Assembly: GCF_020882245.1 (NCBI RefSeq)
Contig: NC_083598.1
Span: 15,741,178 to 15,805,177 of the forward strand
Length of the DNA stretch: 64,000 nt
Direction of reading: 5' to 3'
Origin: Rhopalosiphum padi
Taxonomy: Eukaryota > Arthropoda > Insecta > Hemiptera > Aphididae
The notes below the pieces were generated by a model. That model had not been told where the DNA came from and ran no database searches. It was given only the letters and a program-made list of their open reading frames with translations. Of this stretch, positions 27,831 through 40,523 are shown piece after piece; within the stretch, counting starts at the first letter, position 1; every line of letters begins with the position of its first letter. Both the position numbers and the translations under genes were made by a program.

Positions 27831-28511
27831 TGTGGCTCATTGTTAGAAAGAGACAGAGCTGCATAGTTTACGATTTCAATGGAAGAAAAATTGAAAACCC
27901 GTGGATAAATTAATGCAATTTGTAAGTACGTAGCATCACAGATATATACTAATATTAGTATTTACTATTTAGTATATATCTGTGCGTAGCATAGACCTAC
28001 AAAGATCTTTATAGGTTTATAGTACGTAGCACTTATAGGGGTTGTATTTCAAATTTTCATATTCCACAATTATTCATTCCAATAACTGATAAGCATTTGT
28101 CCCAAAAAAAGTTCCAAAGTTTTTGAAATAAATGCAATTTAAACAAGATTCAAAAGTAAATAGGATATAGGAACAGATATTTTTGTAATATTTATCCATT
28201 GGAAGTACACATAGAAAACTTAGAAGTATCACTTCTGGAATTAACTTATTAACTATTGTCTATTCCAATAAGAATAAACCATTTGTTCTAAAAATTTTTA
28301 AATATTTAAATAATAATTCTTAAAAATTCTAACTTTAAAAGCTTCTAAAAATAATATTGGATATTAATATTAAATAAAATATGAATAAAAACATGTGAAG
28401 AGCATAATATACCTAGTATTAAATTGTTAAGCTTTTTACTCAAAAACAAAAATTCAATCATACATATTATATATATATATATAATAAAAAAACCACTAAT
28501 GAGTAATGACT

Positions 28512-29147
28512 AGGGCTAGGATTTCTATGCAGTAAAAAATTGTAAAATATGCATTTTATTTACCAAAATATGCAAAGATAGGCAAAATCAATTTTTTTAA
28601 ATATTAGTTAATATTATTACATGCTATTATTAAATTATGTTTTTTTTAAATTTTCAAATGTGAACGACCGGCGATTAAATCGAAGATTTATATTGACTGA
28701 AACTCCTTTTCACATCACACGATGTTGGACCATATTTAAATGACGTGATTTATTCCGGATTTAAAGAAATATTAACATCTTTTTCTTACGTTTTATATTC
28801 GCTGTTTACCTATAATGTTAGACATTATTAGAAATGTTTTGAATCCCTTATTCTTCTTTAATATTATGTCCATTTTAATTTGATAGGTACCTAGTGTCCT
28901 AGTATAGTTACTTACAATAATTCGACAAATAAACCAATAATTATAGACGTTCCTTAAATAAATAAATACCATTTAAATGAACAAGATTCTCAAAAATGTA
29001 TATATATGCAATTATATCCATTATGTTCAAAATATGAAAAAATATGCAAAAAAAAAAATTGTACTATTTAATCAAGAATAAGCCAAATCGTGGACATATC
29101 TGACAACTAATCAATTTGGACTTAAGGAAATGCATAGAAATCCTAGC
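28512..29147. mobile_element. hAT-like MITE with 8-bp target duplication TAATGACT
   Basis: 636 bp. The left end contains GCTAGGATTTCTATGCA and the right end TGCATAGAAATCCTAGC, a perfect 17-bp inverted match. TAATGACT flanks both ends (28504-28511 and 29148-29155). The left end has four extra outer bases (AGGG) not matched at the right. The GGATTTCTATGCA core is shared with the element at 53059-53613, so both belong to related families. No open frame of note. Confidence 0.85.
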
Positions 29148-29413
29148 TAATGACTAACAGAGTCTGTTAAACAGACGCTTATATTATACAAATATGACAC
29201 TACCTACTAAGGTCTATCGTCTACAGTCTTTAATAATTAATCCTATAATCTCAGTTTAAGTCGTTTAAAATATTTTACAAGCACAATGATTAGATTGTAA
29301 ATATTATAATTTTTTTTTTTTTGTTTGTTAGTCGTGATGTGAATAACGTTTAATCTTTAATGTATGCAGCTAAGCATCCTCAAGTTTATAGATGTTTATA
29401 AATTGACTACTTG

Positions 29414-30135
29414 CAGGGATGGGCAAGATACTCAAAATTCAATATCGCGATACTAGATACTTGGATTTGAAATATCGAGATACTATATCTAGATTTAGAT
29501 ACTCGATACTAATATTTTAATTTTAAATATGTAGATACTCGATACCCAATACATTTGAAAAAATTAGTCATAGCCTATGACGCGTAGGTTTTTTTTAAAT
29601 TTTATTTATACAAAATTAGGTAGGTTGTGAATCTAGACAAATGCATTTAACTTTAAATGTTCAAATATTAATTAAGTATAAATATATTATAATAAGTCAA
29701 TTGTTAAATTACATGAATAAATAATAATAAAAATAAATTATAGATATCATATAATATTCTTATTTCCTTTTAAAAATACTAAATTTTCAAATGTAATGTC
29801 TGATAATTTAATCCTGATAGGATTATGAATAAATCCTGCTAGGGGTATACAGATATAACTTAATATGGCTAATATAGGTTGAAAAATAATTTCGTACAAG
29901 TTGTACTGCAGTTAAATTATGGATTTATAAAATTAATTTTTCAAAGTATCGCATTAAAGTATTGAGTATTTTTTTAATACAATTATTTTATGAAATACTC
30001 GATACATTGATTACAAATGTATCACGATACAGGATAGGTACTCAATACTTTATATAATCGTATCGAGATACAAGATACATTTGTATCTAAGATATGTATC
30101 TTAGATACTTGTATCGAAGATACTGCCCAACCCTG
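29414..30135. mobile_element. hAT MITE with perfect 8-bp duplication ACTACTTG
   Basis: 722 bp. The ends CAGGGATGGGCAAGATAC and GATACTGCCCAACCCTG are inverted copies of the hAT-type terminus CAGGG-TGGGCA. The 8-bp ACTACTTG occurs on both sides (29406-29413 and 30136-30143). Both ends are rich in GATAC and CGATAC words that can pair across the element. No transposase frame is visible. Confidence 0.92.
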
Positions 30136-30770
30136 ACTACTTGAGATGTCCATGGGGATTATTTTGTCACCAAGAAAAATGGAGGGCTATGGGTTGAGGT
30201 TAAAGATTAAATGGATGGATTTACTTTCATTTTCCATAAGTTTAATAATTTTTATAATTTAATTAGATAGTCTAGGAGATTTTTTATGGCAGAGTCTAAG
30301 TCAAGGCTAGATGAAGTTATTGCAGTATCATCAGAAAAAGTGGCTGTTGATGGCATTTGATTCTCGTAGGTCGATCAGCTATATAAAAATTACACAATGT
30401 CGGTGCGAGAATACTGCCTTGTGAGTTGTGAGACATACAATATTAAAATAATCTTCTTCACATCATACTACAAAGGAGCAATGCATTTTTATTTATACCT
30501 AAAATTTAAAAATTTAATACAGGGTCTTTATTAATTTTTCAACAAAAATTCTATTTCTTAAAATAATTTTTTATGAGTATTTTAAAATGTTTACAACATT
30601 TGATATTCACCTGTGAAATAATTATTTATCCTCAAACAATTATTGATATTCATTAGTTTTGAAGTCCTATAGAAAAGACATTTTAAACTAAATTAACAAT
30701 ACAGAGCATATTAAATATATAAATCAAATATTATACTCAATATCTTATATAGTTATATTTATACATTTCC

Positions 30771-31003
30771 CATAGGCATAAATAGTTTGAAATTTAGTAG
30801 GGGGAGCTGGAGCTTTGTAGGTCCATACTGGACTCTTTTCTTTTAAAGATTTTATGGTATTACACAATCTTTAAAAAAATATTATAAATATGTAAAATTG
30901 TCAGTATTTTTTCTTCGTGGCAAGGGGAGGGGCCACAGTAAGGAAAAAGGACTTAGCCCACTAACTATCAAGTCACTCTCTCCCCTCACTATTTGCACCT
31001 ATG
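30771..31003. mobile_element. Small MITE, CATAGGCATAAATAG ends
   Basis: 233 bp, starting CATAGGCATAAATAG and ending CTATTTGCACCTATG; the end is an imperfect inverted copy of the start. The flanking octamers ACATTTCC and ACAGTTGC match at 6 of 8 positions, compatible with an aged hAT-type target duplication. The CATAGGC start resembles the element at 16204. Confidence 0.6.
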
Positions 31004-31384
31004 ACAGTTGCAGTTTTAGAGAACACATATAAAATAAGAACAAAATTAATTATAATATTAAACAAATTCAGTGTTTTATTGTGTAAGACTTATGGGAAAT
31101 TGATCCACAGAATTAGTATATTACCAAATATTTTTTAAGGAAAAAAAAATTCAAATACTTTGATTATTTTTAATTTTGTAACAAGGTTGATAAAAAAAAA
31201 AAATTAAAAATATATACATCATATTATTTCAACAAATAATACAAATAAGTGGCACTAGTAAAGGTCATGTGGCAATTAAATGATTACTTAACCCAACGCT
31301 ATTGAAAAAGAATAAACAAATTACAGCTTTTTTTTTAAATAAATGCATAAAATGTTGATATATAAAATATTATAGTTTGATTTT

Positions 31385-31390
31385 TTTATT
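31385..31390 (-). terminator. Poly(A) signal of XPF
   Basis: AATAAA on the minus strand, about 41 bases after the XPF stop codon. It is the first canonical signal past the stop. Confidence 0.6.
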
Positions 31391-31431
31391 AATATAGGAA
31401 CAGATAAATTGTAATAGTCTTTTGACTATTT

Positions 31432-34400
31432 TTATTTTGAATTTGTATGTTTAAATCGTTTTTTATTCATTGTTGCTCGAAAACCTTTACTTGATTGAGG
31501 TTTAACACTAGATTGTTCATTGGTTGATTTTATTTTTTTATGAAGTGTATTATACAAAGTCTCTGCATCTTGAGAGTTGCCAGCAATTGTTTTTAATTCT
31601 TGTAATGACATTCTCAGCATATGTATAAGTGACTGTCCTTTATTTAATAAGTTTAATATATTTTGAGTAGTTACACCAGGCAATTTACTCATGAAATCCT
31701 AAAAACAATTTTAAATTTTATAAAATTATTATTACATATTTATAAATCATAATAGGATTTTTATTTTTATTCACAAAATTTAAAATATTTAAGCAAATAA
31801 ATGTATGTAAATAGCAGGCAGTAAAAACATCCTTTTTTCTACATTATCTTAAATAATTTAATAGTGAAAAGAACAAGTGATTATATCACTTACAATGAAA
31901 TTAAAGTTTTATAATAATGTGTTATAAATTATAATAATAACATAAATATTAAATATCCTATCTTAAAATTACTATTTTAAATTGTACATAATAAATTTGA
32001 ATTCAAATTTTTTTTTATAAAGTACTTTAAACCTAACATTTATTAATTATAAAGAATAATTATTATTAACCTTAATAATTGCATTGTATATTTCTTCATC
32101 AAAATTTTGTCCTGCCTCTAAACCAACTGCAGCTGCTTCTGATGATATTGGCTCGTTCTTACCTTCCTATATAAAAATAATTAAGATAAGTTAACATGCA
32201 AAACTATGGAACTCTTATACATTTTTACTAATTTAATAGCTGAGTTAACATAACATTTTAAATTATTAACTCTTAGCAATATCATATGTTTTTTAAACAA
32301 AACATAAATTTAATTAAAATTACAACTTTATAATTTGTAACCAAAAATACCTTGAGTTCTTGAAATAGTTCTGCTGTAGCAAATGGACTGGGAGACCATA
32401 CTAATCGAAGTTTTGGAAAATGTAAAGTTAACAATTGTAACTTCGAAGTAATGTCATTTCGATGACTAGTTGTCATATCTTTGCTAAGATAAAATCTTCC
32501 CTGAAAAATGTATTTGAATTTAGTTATTATTTACATATTCACTTTATTTTAGTAAAAATATATATGAAATGATTATAATTTATAAGTTTATAATGTAACA
32601 AATTATAATTTTACATCTTCAGGGATATTTAAAACATGTTGCGTCTCAAGTAGGTATTTAATATGTTGGTATCACATGACCTACTAGTTAAATGTAATCA
32701 TTGATTAATTATTATTATTTAACATTATATTATGGTTCCATAATATATTCTATCATATAATTATTGCAATTTCGAAGAAAAAATTGTTGGTGGATTTTCA
32801 TTCAACCTTTTATTAAATTACTTTAATAACAACTTGTGAGGAACCTTATAATACATTTTCATTAATTTTGACCAGGTAAAATTATTTTATTGTCATTTAA
32901 AAAATATCAAAATTTCAATTACCTATAGCTCATAGACAAAATATTTTAAGAATTATACTATACATAAAAAATTACCTGTAAATCAAAAGGTTTGTTTTGA
33001 TCAAACTCAATAAGTAATATTGGCTTTGTATAATGACGACACATCATTAATGCTTGATGATATAATCTACCAGATTTTAAAGAACCAATCAAGTCATCAA
33101 TACTTTTTCTTTCTACACACATTTCAGGTGTTAAAATGTAATCACCGACCTAAACCAAATATTTAAATTAATATACAAAAAAAATGTAATATTTTTATAA
33201 TGTAAATTACTTGTAAAGTAACTGGGTCTATATCAATACCGCGGCGATAAAGTAACGCAGGCAAATCAGACCTAAATTCCCGCATATCAACAATAACTTT
33301 AGGATTATCTTTTTTAATAGACTTTTCATCTGGGTTATATGTTTTATCATCATCATTTAACATTTCTGAAGGATGAATTCCTAAATCACGAGCTAGTTCA
33401 GGACAATCTTCATCTTTACCATCTTGACCTTTAGTAATAACCATTACCTATAAATGTAAAATAATGGTAATAAAAATATAACAAAGTAAAATAATAATGA
33501 TAATAATAATGCAATATATTCAGTAATTAAATCATACATACAGCTTTTTCTTTGATTAGAAAATCAAAAAGTAATTTTTCTCTTCTTAGAGTTGTTAAAT
33601 AAGCTTGTTCTTCAGTGGATCCTCCAAATATTAAAAAGTAAACAACTAACTTCAATTTTGCATCAGAGTTTTGAAATACCTATAAAATAATATTTATATA
33701 CTCTAGATAATATAATTATACTAAAAATGAAGTTTTACTTCAATTTGTCTAACTGCTGTCATGTTTGCATCATACATAACAATATACTTAGGTTGTAACT
33801 CTCTTAGTGTACGCGGAAGAGATAAGAAATCTCCATCTTTTTTATACTGCTGTAATACTATAATTGGTTCTTTTAATGTTTCATTCTAGAACAAATAATA
33901 TTTTTTATTATTAAGGTTATTTATTGTTATACCATTATTCTTGTACAATGTATATTATTATATTAATAAAAATAAAAATGTAATATGTAAGAGTATTCAT
34001 TACATAATTAAATTAATAATTAATACATTTAGCATTTTCCATATTATTATTAAAATAAATAAATAATATTGATAAAATAAACAAACTATTATATACCCGA
34101 GTTTCATTAGCACATTCTGTGAATGTCAATCCATCTTCATTTTTACTTTGAGTCAAAGTGAAACAATTATTTAAATCATTTTCATTCAATTCCTCATCAT
34201 TATTTAAATTCTCATTTATTTCCAATTCTTCATTAGTTGTATTCTTTTGTGTGGATATAATTGGCTTATCTTTAATATGTGTTTTATACAAATTTAAAAG
34301 TAAAGTATCCGCTCCTTGAACAAGAAGCTATATAAACCATAAATCATTATCGTGATATTATGTATACTGTATTAATGATATATTTAATAAAAAATAAATA

Positions 34401-37260
34401 CTAATTCTATTACATTTTTCAATTGACAACATGTTTTTGCAGATTGTACAAGCACTAATACAATTTCACCATTTTCTTTTGAATTCTGACCAATTTCTTT
34501 TAATATTTCTGTCAATCCTCCCCATTTGGGATTATGTTCCGGACAAATTTCTAAACAAAATAAAATTCAGAAATAATGTTTAATTATTTAAAAATTGTGA
34601 AATACCTTTTTTAGAATTAAACAAACGTTGTTTAGCTGTAATAAATAGTGTTTCTGCAGCATCAAGTAACAACCATCCTGAACTACGGTGTGCATAATCA
34701 ACAGAAGAATAATTTAATAACATGGATTGAAATCGAACGGAGTCCAAAGATGTGACAGACCTAAGACATGCAAATTTAAATATAAATAATGAAGATGTAA
34801 ATAAAAGTTTTGTAAAATAATAATATGCCATGTTAAAAATAGATAGGAATAAATATATTTGTTTACTTACATCATTAAATTACGTAGAAGTTTAAGGTCA
34901 GATACCAATTGCTTTGTTGTGCTACTCAATCTATGCCAAATTGGGGTTAATTGTGTTTGTAATATTTTATGAAAACATTTTGATAAACTGTTTTCAACTG
35001 TAATTTCTTCAGTCTCAAGCTTTACATAAAATTATACTAAGTCAAAAATATCTTTTAAAATAATAAAACTTTAACAGAAAAATACCTACTGAAGGATTGA
35101 GTCTCTTTAACTCTTTAATTGAATAATTTATAAGATCAAGTAAAGATGTTTGGATTTCTATCATTGCAGGTGTTAATTCTACATGTAACTCAATAACTTC
35201 AGGCTAAAATTATAAATTAATTTAAAATCAAAAATAATTAATTATAATAGAATTTAGTGGTATTACATTTATTTTATCTAAGCTTGACTTAACAGCAAGA
35301 TGAAATCTGGGCCAAAGATATAATTTAGGAACAAACAAATTTTTCATAATTCTTTCAATTTTAGTAAATCCATAAGTGAATGTTTGTGAGGAAGCTGAAA
35401 AAGCTTTAATAAATCCAGTCTAAAAAAAAATATAAAAAATTAAAAATTAAGGACAAATTTATAACATTGAAAGTTTTACAAAAAACTGTCAACCAATAAA
35501 AGAAAAATACTGTCTAAATCATAGGTATTAGAAGGAAATATTAATTTTTTACCTTAAATATTAATATATAAAAAATATAAATATGCACATTTTTTCTAAA
35601 AATAATGAAATTTGTATAAATATGTATTTTAAATTATTTATTTTTTAACTTATCATTGATTAAATGGTATAAATTACGAACATACAGAAAAATACGTAAC
35701 TTAATATCTTCCAAGCTTTAGTATTACATGAATTTTGATATTGAAATATTTTTTATTAGCAATAAATATGAAGTACAATAAGAATAAAACTATCTAGCAT
35801 TTAAGGGGTTACCACAATCACATTTATTTTTTTAATAATTTAATTTTTAAATGAAGCTGGTGTATAAATAAAATATTACAAATTTGAAATTTAAAATTTA
35901 TCATAACTCACTTCAAAATTAAAATATTAATAAAAAAAAAAACAGTTAATATTGTTACCATTAAGATAATAAATTATTTAACTCGTGTTAACAAGTAGTG
36001 GCGTATTTACGGGGGGGGGGGAGGTCCAGGGATATTAGACCCCCCCGGAATCTCTAAAAAAAAAAAAAACTAAAAATTCTTACATATTTGCAAACCCTGA
36101 TTTATGTAGACACACGCGGACGATGCAATTTTTCACGTGAACAAAATATTTATATAAAATATAGCTTAAAATTGGCCAACGGACACGGTCGAACGCTTAA
36201 AAACCTGCTACCGCGCGTAACTAAACTTTTCCTTGTATTGTATGTATTACCACTTTAAACAATACCCGTATTAGATAAACATCAATAATTGTAAAAAAAA
36301 AAGACGTTTGGATTTTGTACTTTAAAATATAATAAAACAACTATTTTTATTCTTATAATCTATTAAAAACTATTTCTTTATATCAGTACCTATCTATATT
36401 ATGTCGGGTTTATTAGACCCCTCCCCCCATAGAAAAAATTTGAAAATACGCCACTGTTAACAAGACATATTAAAATAAATATTATAATAGTAACAACAGT
36501 TTCTAAAATTTAAATAAAACTGTAGCAATTTATTCCAGAATCATAGTTAAATGCATAAATATACTTATATACTTTGTTTTCCGTACGATACAATCTTAGA
36601 GCTAATTCTTCTTGACAAGATTCTAATATATTATGAGCTCGGCAAACCAAAATTCCAGTTATTTGAGGGATGGGAATTCTATGTTTTAAAAGATCCACGA
36701 CTAATATTCTAGATGATACAAATAATACTCCACCTTGAAGATAAATTTTTTCTCTGAAAAATTAATATATAATGTTGTGAAATAAATTTAACATTATAAC
36801 ATATACATGTTTATTAAGGTGGCCACTATATCTTCTTATTTTCCCATAAAATAAATTCAGGAAAGATTAAGACACAGTAACTCACCCTATACATGAATAA
36901 ATGGATCAAAATAATCTGTAATTCTGTATTCTATACTACACTACCTTTCAGCTATTGAAGTGTCAGCAGATAGTATTTTTGGTAATGGTTTAATACTATC
37001 TTTTTTTAATTGTGTAATCCAAAAATCTTCTTCAGTAGCAGATGAACCAATAACAAATACTAAGTTACCAGGATCACAAAAAACTTTAATTATGTTCAAT
37101 ATCACAGTTTCTAATCCAAGACCCCTATACAAATAATTAATAATTTAATAATATAATTTAATTATTAAATATAAAACAAATGTTAAATTTACTTAGCACA
37201 TATTACTAGGCCATCCTCATGCAAAACATCCAAAAACATTTGATTTTCGTATGGGAGCAT
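31432..37260 (-). CDS. ERCC4: DNA repair endonuclease XPF (16 coding exons)
   Basis: Catalytic subunit of the structure-specific XPF-ERCC1 nuclease (mei-9 in flies), which cuts 5' of bulky lesions in nucleotide excision repair and acts in crosslink repair and recombination. Exons (minus): 37193-37260, 36945-37124, 36573-36753, 35267-35419, 35090-35203, 34871-35019, 34606-34760, 34414-34550, 34097-34327, 33739-33885, 33542-33679, 33211-33447, 32976-33149, 32351-32500, 32071-32166, 31432-31698; 859 codons with stop (858 aa; human 916). A degenerate SF2 helicase-like half comes first. The nuclease has VDMREFRSDLPALLYRRGID, metal ligand Asp633 and the active-site ERKSIDD (643-649). The tail has the double helix-hairpin-helix that binds ERCC1 (LPGVTTQNI). 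The start MLPYENQ aligns with human LLEYERQ, so ATG at 37260 is well placed. A MITE sits in intron 3. The ORF looks intact. Confidence 0.95.
35996..36456. mobile_element. hAT MITE in XPF intron 3, duplication TTAACAAG
   Basis: 461 bp with ends TAGTGGCGTATTTACGGGGG and GAAAATACGCCACTG; the latter is an inverted copy of the former apart from the first base (hAT consensus CAGTGGCGTA). TTAACAAG flanks both sides (35988-35995 and 36457-36464). Subterminal C-rich blocks (GACCCCCCC, GACCCCTCCCCCC) are present at both ends. Non-coding. Confidence 0.9.
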
Positions 37261-37279
37261 TTTGTTTAATTGTTAATAT
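37261..37279 (-). other. 19-bp gap between C6orf120-like stop and XPF start
   Basis: Only 19 AT-rich bases separate the TGA of the upstream gene (37280-37282) from the XPF ATG (37258-37260), on the same strand. The gap has no AATAAA and ends ACAAA directly before ATG, a favourable initiation context for insects. The two reading frames differ, so readthrough would not fuse the proteins. Confidence 0.85.
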
Positions 37280-38902
37280 TCATAAAAATAATACTTGTAT
37301 GATGATACTAATAAAATTCCAAATTGATTGTAGAGGTATGCCAAAGAAATCTATGACATGTTCAGCTTTTTCATTAATGTCCTTAAATAATAATTATAAT
37401 AATTAATATATAATTTGTCTACGGTATTTAGTAAGAACATTATATAAAATAACAAAATATTATTTTTTTACATTTCATTTAATTTTTATCTCTATTATAT
37501 TATATATGAAATACTATTAAAATGTATCTTAATAAGTATTTAAAGTTGTTGTTTTTTAGTAATAATACAACAGATACTTAATTTAATTTCTTACATCATT
37601 GTCTTCATCATTATTTATTGATTGAGTTTCATTTCCTTCTTCAGATTCAAACAAATTTAAATTAAATTCTTCACCAGGGTCTGAATTTTGAATTATATCT
37701 AATGTATAGCTGGCAATTTCATAAGACGGGTGACCATAAATACCAAGATAAATAGGCCGTTTAAACCTATAATATATATTTAATAAAGCATCAAATAAGT
37801 TTATTAAATTTACATTTAACTATCTTAACTCAACAAAGAAGTTATAAAAAACTAAGTAAAAATTAATAAAATATTTTATTATAAAAGATATGTACTATGA
37901 AATAGGAAAAATTACTTTACTAAATACTAAATACATATTTATATACTGATTCCAAATATTTGTTAATGATTTATAAGATATTGATATTTTATCTGTTATT
38001 TTTCAATGTGTAAAAAAATGTAAAGGAATAATTTACCAATTGTTTTATGTTTTTTAATATCTGTTAAATTAATAAAATATAATAGTATATGTCCATATTT
38101 AAATTGTATTTCGAATTCAAATTTCTGAAATTATACAAATAAAAAATAATGTAATTGAAAAAATGTAATGTTTATATTTTTCACTCAATTTTTTTTTTGC
38201 TTATTTTCACTTTCAATAGCGACTTAAGAATATATAAATCACAGGAACAGATTATGGTTGGGAAAAGGAAAAAACAAAAATTAGAAATTTCCCATAATTT
38301 TACCAATGAAATATATGTCATAAATAAGTATATGATAAATACATTGATAAATATAAAACTATACAATAAAGAAAAAACATTAAAACCTATAATTACATCA
38401 ACATGGCTCTCCATGACAACTTTTTAAAAACATTCTATAATCAGCATTGCTTGTCAAGAAATTGACACAATTATAAAAAAAAATTTTTTAATATATTAAG
38501 TTACAGTTCTATTTTCAAACTTAACATATTATACTGATAACTGATAAGTAGTAAGATATTTATTATTATTATTACCATTTTGGTATATGAAGAATATCAA
38601 TTCCACATGTAGTAGATTGAAGGCAATATGTATCTGGATCAAAAGTAGGATGATGTGAAATATGAGGCTGTGATACATACAAATCAGCGTCACCTTCTCT
38701 AAATTAAAATAAATACATATATTTTAATATAATAGTATAACATTTTAAGAACTACTTACTCTGATATTAATATAATAGAAACATATCCTCTATTTTGTAG
38801 TGTATAATATGAGAAATTATTTTTTGAAACAATGCCAGTGATTGAGTGTAGAAGGATGTTCTGGAAAGAACTTGTAGAAGACACTAATATCAACACTAAA
38901 AG
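37280..38902 (-). CDS. UPF0669 / C6orf120-like secreted protein (first exon not found)
   Basis: Orthologue of human C6orf120 (UPF0669), a small secreted protein of unclear function. Exons seen (minus): 38760-38902, 38576-38698, 37595-37766, 37280-37381; phases agree and give 179 residues plus stop (human 191). Diagnostic blocks are EEGDADLYVS, CLQSTTCGID and RPIYLGIYGHPSYE, matching human GDADLYVS, LQSATCG and RRPVGIGVYGHPS. The first listed exon starts with a hydrophobic run (LLVLILVSSTSS), the core of a signal peptide; the C-terminus is hydrophobic too (WNFISIIIQVLFL), as in the human protein. The initiator ATG must lie in an upstream exon that I could not place; the first exon listed might also begin up to about 30 bp further upstream, at a TAG acceptor near 38935. 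The stop lies 19 bp before the XPF start. Confidence 0.88.
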
Positions 38903-40523
38903 CTGAAAAATAAATAATTTTCTTTTGTTTCCTAACTAGAAAGTTAAGCATAACTACAAAATATAGATTATACTAATTACAAAACATAAATCTTATATAT
39001 AAAAGGAACACAAAGTAAGGAAATAATTTATATTTGATTAATAATGTTTAATAAGTTATTTTTTTACTATAAATACTTTTAGAACAATGAAATCATAAAA
39101 TATATAAATTTACATAGAAGTAATAACATACAAAACTAATTTAAAAATTGCACCTTAATGTAATATTTACTAAAAGAAAAATAAGTTTAAAAGTACAAAT
39201 TTAATAAATTATTATCAAAAATGTAGATAGTAATTTTTAATTTTACTTCATAAATAATTACAAAGCAAATAAGAGATTTAAAAATATTAAATATTTTCAG
39301 GTCAAAATTTTAATGCCATTGAGAAATATTGCTTGTCAAATATAAAATATTCTTCAGTTAATAGGTAACTTATATTTATAAACAAAACATTTTAAGTATT
39401 TTCAAATTTTAGGTTAATATTATACATTCTATACAGTATATTTTATACAATGTTTGTATATAATTTTGGCTATTTTGACAATGCATAGAACCTAAAAATC
39501 AGAAAAAAAATTATCCGATTATGAACCACAAACGTAGGGAAGTCCTCTATCAATGATAATAAAATCAAAAAAGGAATTTTTTTGTTGAGAAACAAATGAC
39601 ATTGATTTAACAAAACTCTATTTAATTTTTTATAAAATTTAGAACAAATAAAATATTATTAATGAGTAATGACTAATGTTATTTATTGTTGACGCATGAA
39701 AATTATAACATAACATATTTTATAAAAATAAATTAAATTGAATTAATGTTTATTTTCAACATAAAATACAGCTAAGATTTTTATATTTTATTTTCAGTTT
39801 GATAATTACAGAACTTATATAAACTTAATTTGATATATTAATAATTATAAATATATATAACAATTAAGAATAGTAATTTTGTATTTTAAAAATATTTATT
39901 CAAATAATTTTATTGAAAAATGGTGGTATTATTACTACATAAATTATTCGTCCTCGGGAGATTTTTTTCTAAGGATTTTTATTCCACAATTCACAAAATC
40001 CACCGATTTAAGACTAATAGTTTATAAGTAGATCTAATAGAAATACTAACAAAGATGATTAGGATTAAACTTTTAAAATAGTATTTAATCCCAAAATAAA
40101 TCAGAGCAACATTTCATATGTCATTATTTATTCATTATTTTGTATTTCTGATTAAGAAAATCACATCAGTTATCTAAATTTTTTATGAATATTAATAAAT
40201 AATTTCTTACATATTCTCAGTTCATTTCTAATAATCATAAGAAATAAATGTGTATTATGCACAGGTATAATTTTATCAATGTATATGTTTAATATATAAA
40301 ATATTAACACAACATTTGATTCTTTATATATATAAACTTTGCTTACTATGCAGTTAATACTGATAATTTATTTATATAACCTTGTGTTTATCAGGAGTAT
40401 AAAAACAAATTATTTTTCAAAATATAGAATAAGAATAATTTTAGATTAAGAAATGCAATTAATTTTCAAATGAATTATATATTTAATCAATATTAGAAAC
40501 ATTCAGTATACAACATGAATACA

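Larger units (their letters stand above)
27830..31384. other. Non-coding spacer rich in MITEs
   Basis: No gene is recognised between the flotillin promoter and the 3' end of XPF. The stretch holds a perfect small hairpin near 27942-27985 (CACAGATATATACTA and its complement), and three inverted-repeat elements (28512-29147, 29414-30135, 30771-31003). The rest is AT-rich. Confidence 0.65.

Noticed and set aside
33163..33210. Open-frame extension past an XPF exon (VTLQ onward)
   Set aside because: The extension is intron readthrough; GT at 33209-33210 joins in phase to the exon at 32976-33149, restoring the nuclease motif.
38155..38427. Overlapping open frames on both strands (90 and 77 codons)
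   Set aside because: They lie in the intron between C6orf120-like exons, are low-complexity and have no homology that I recognise.
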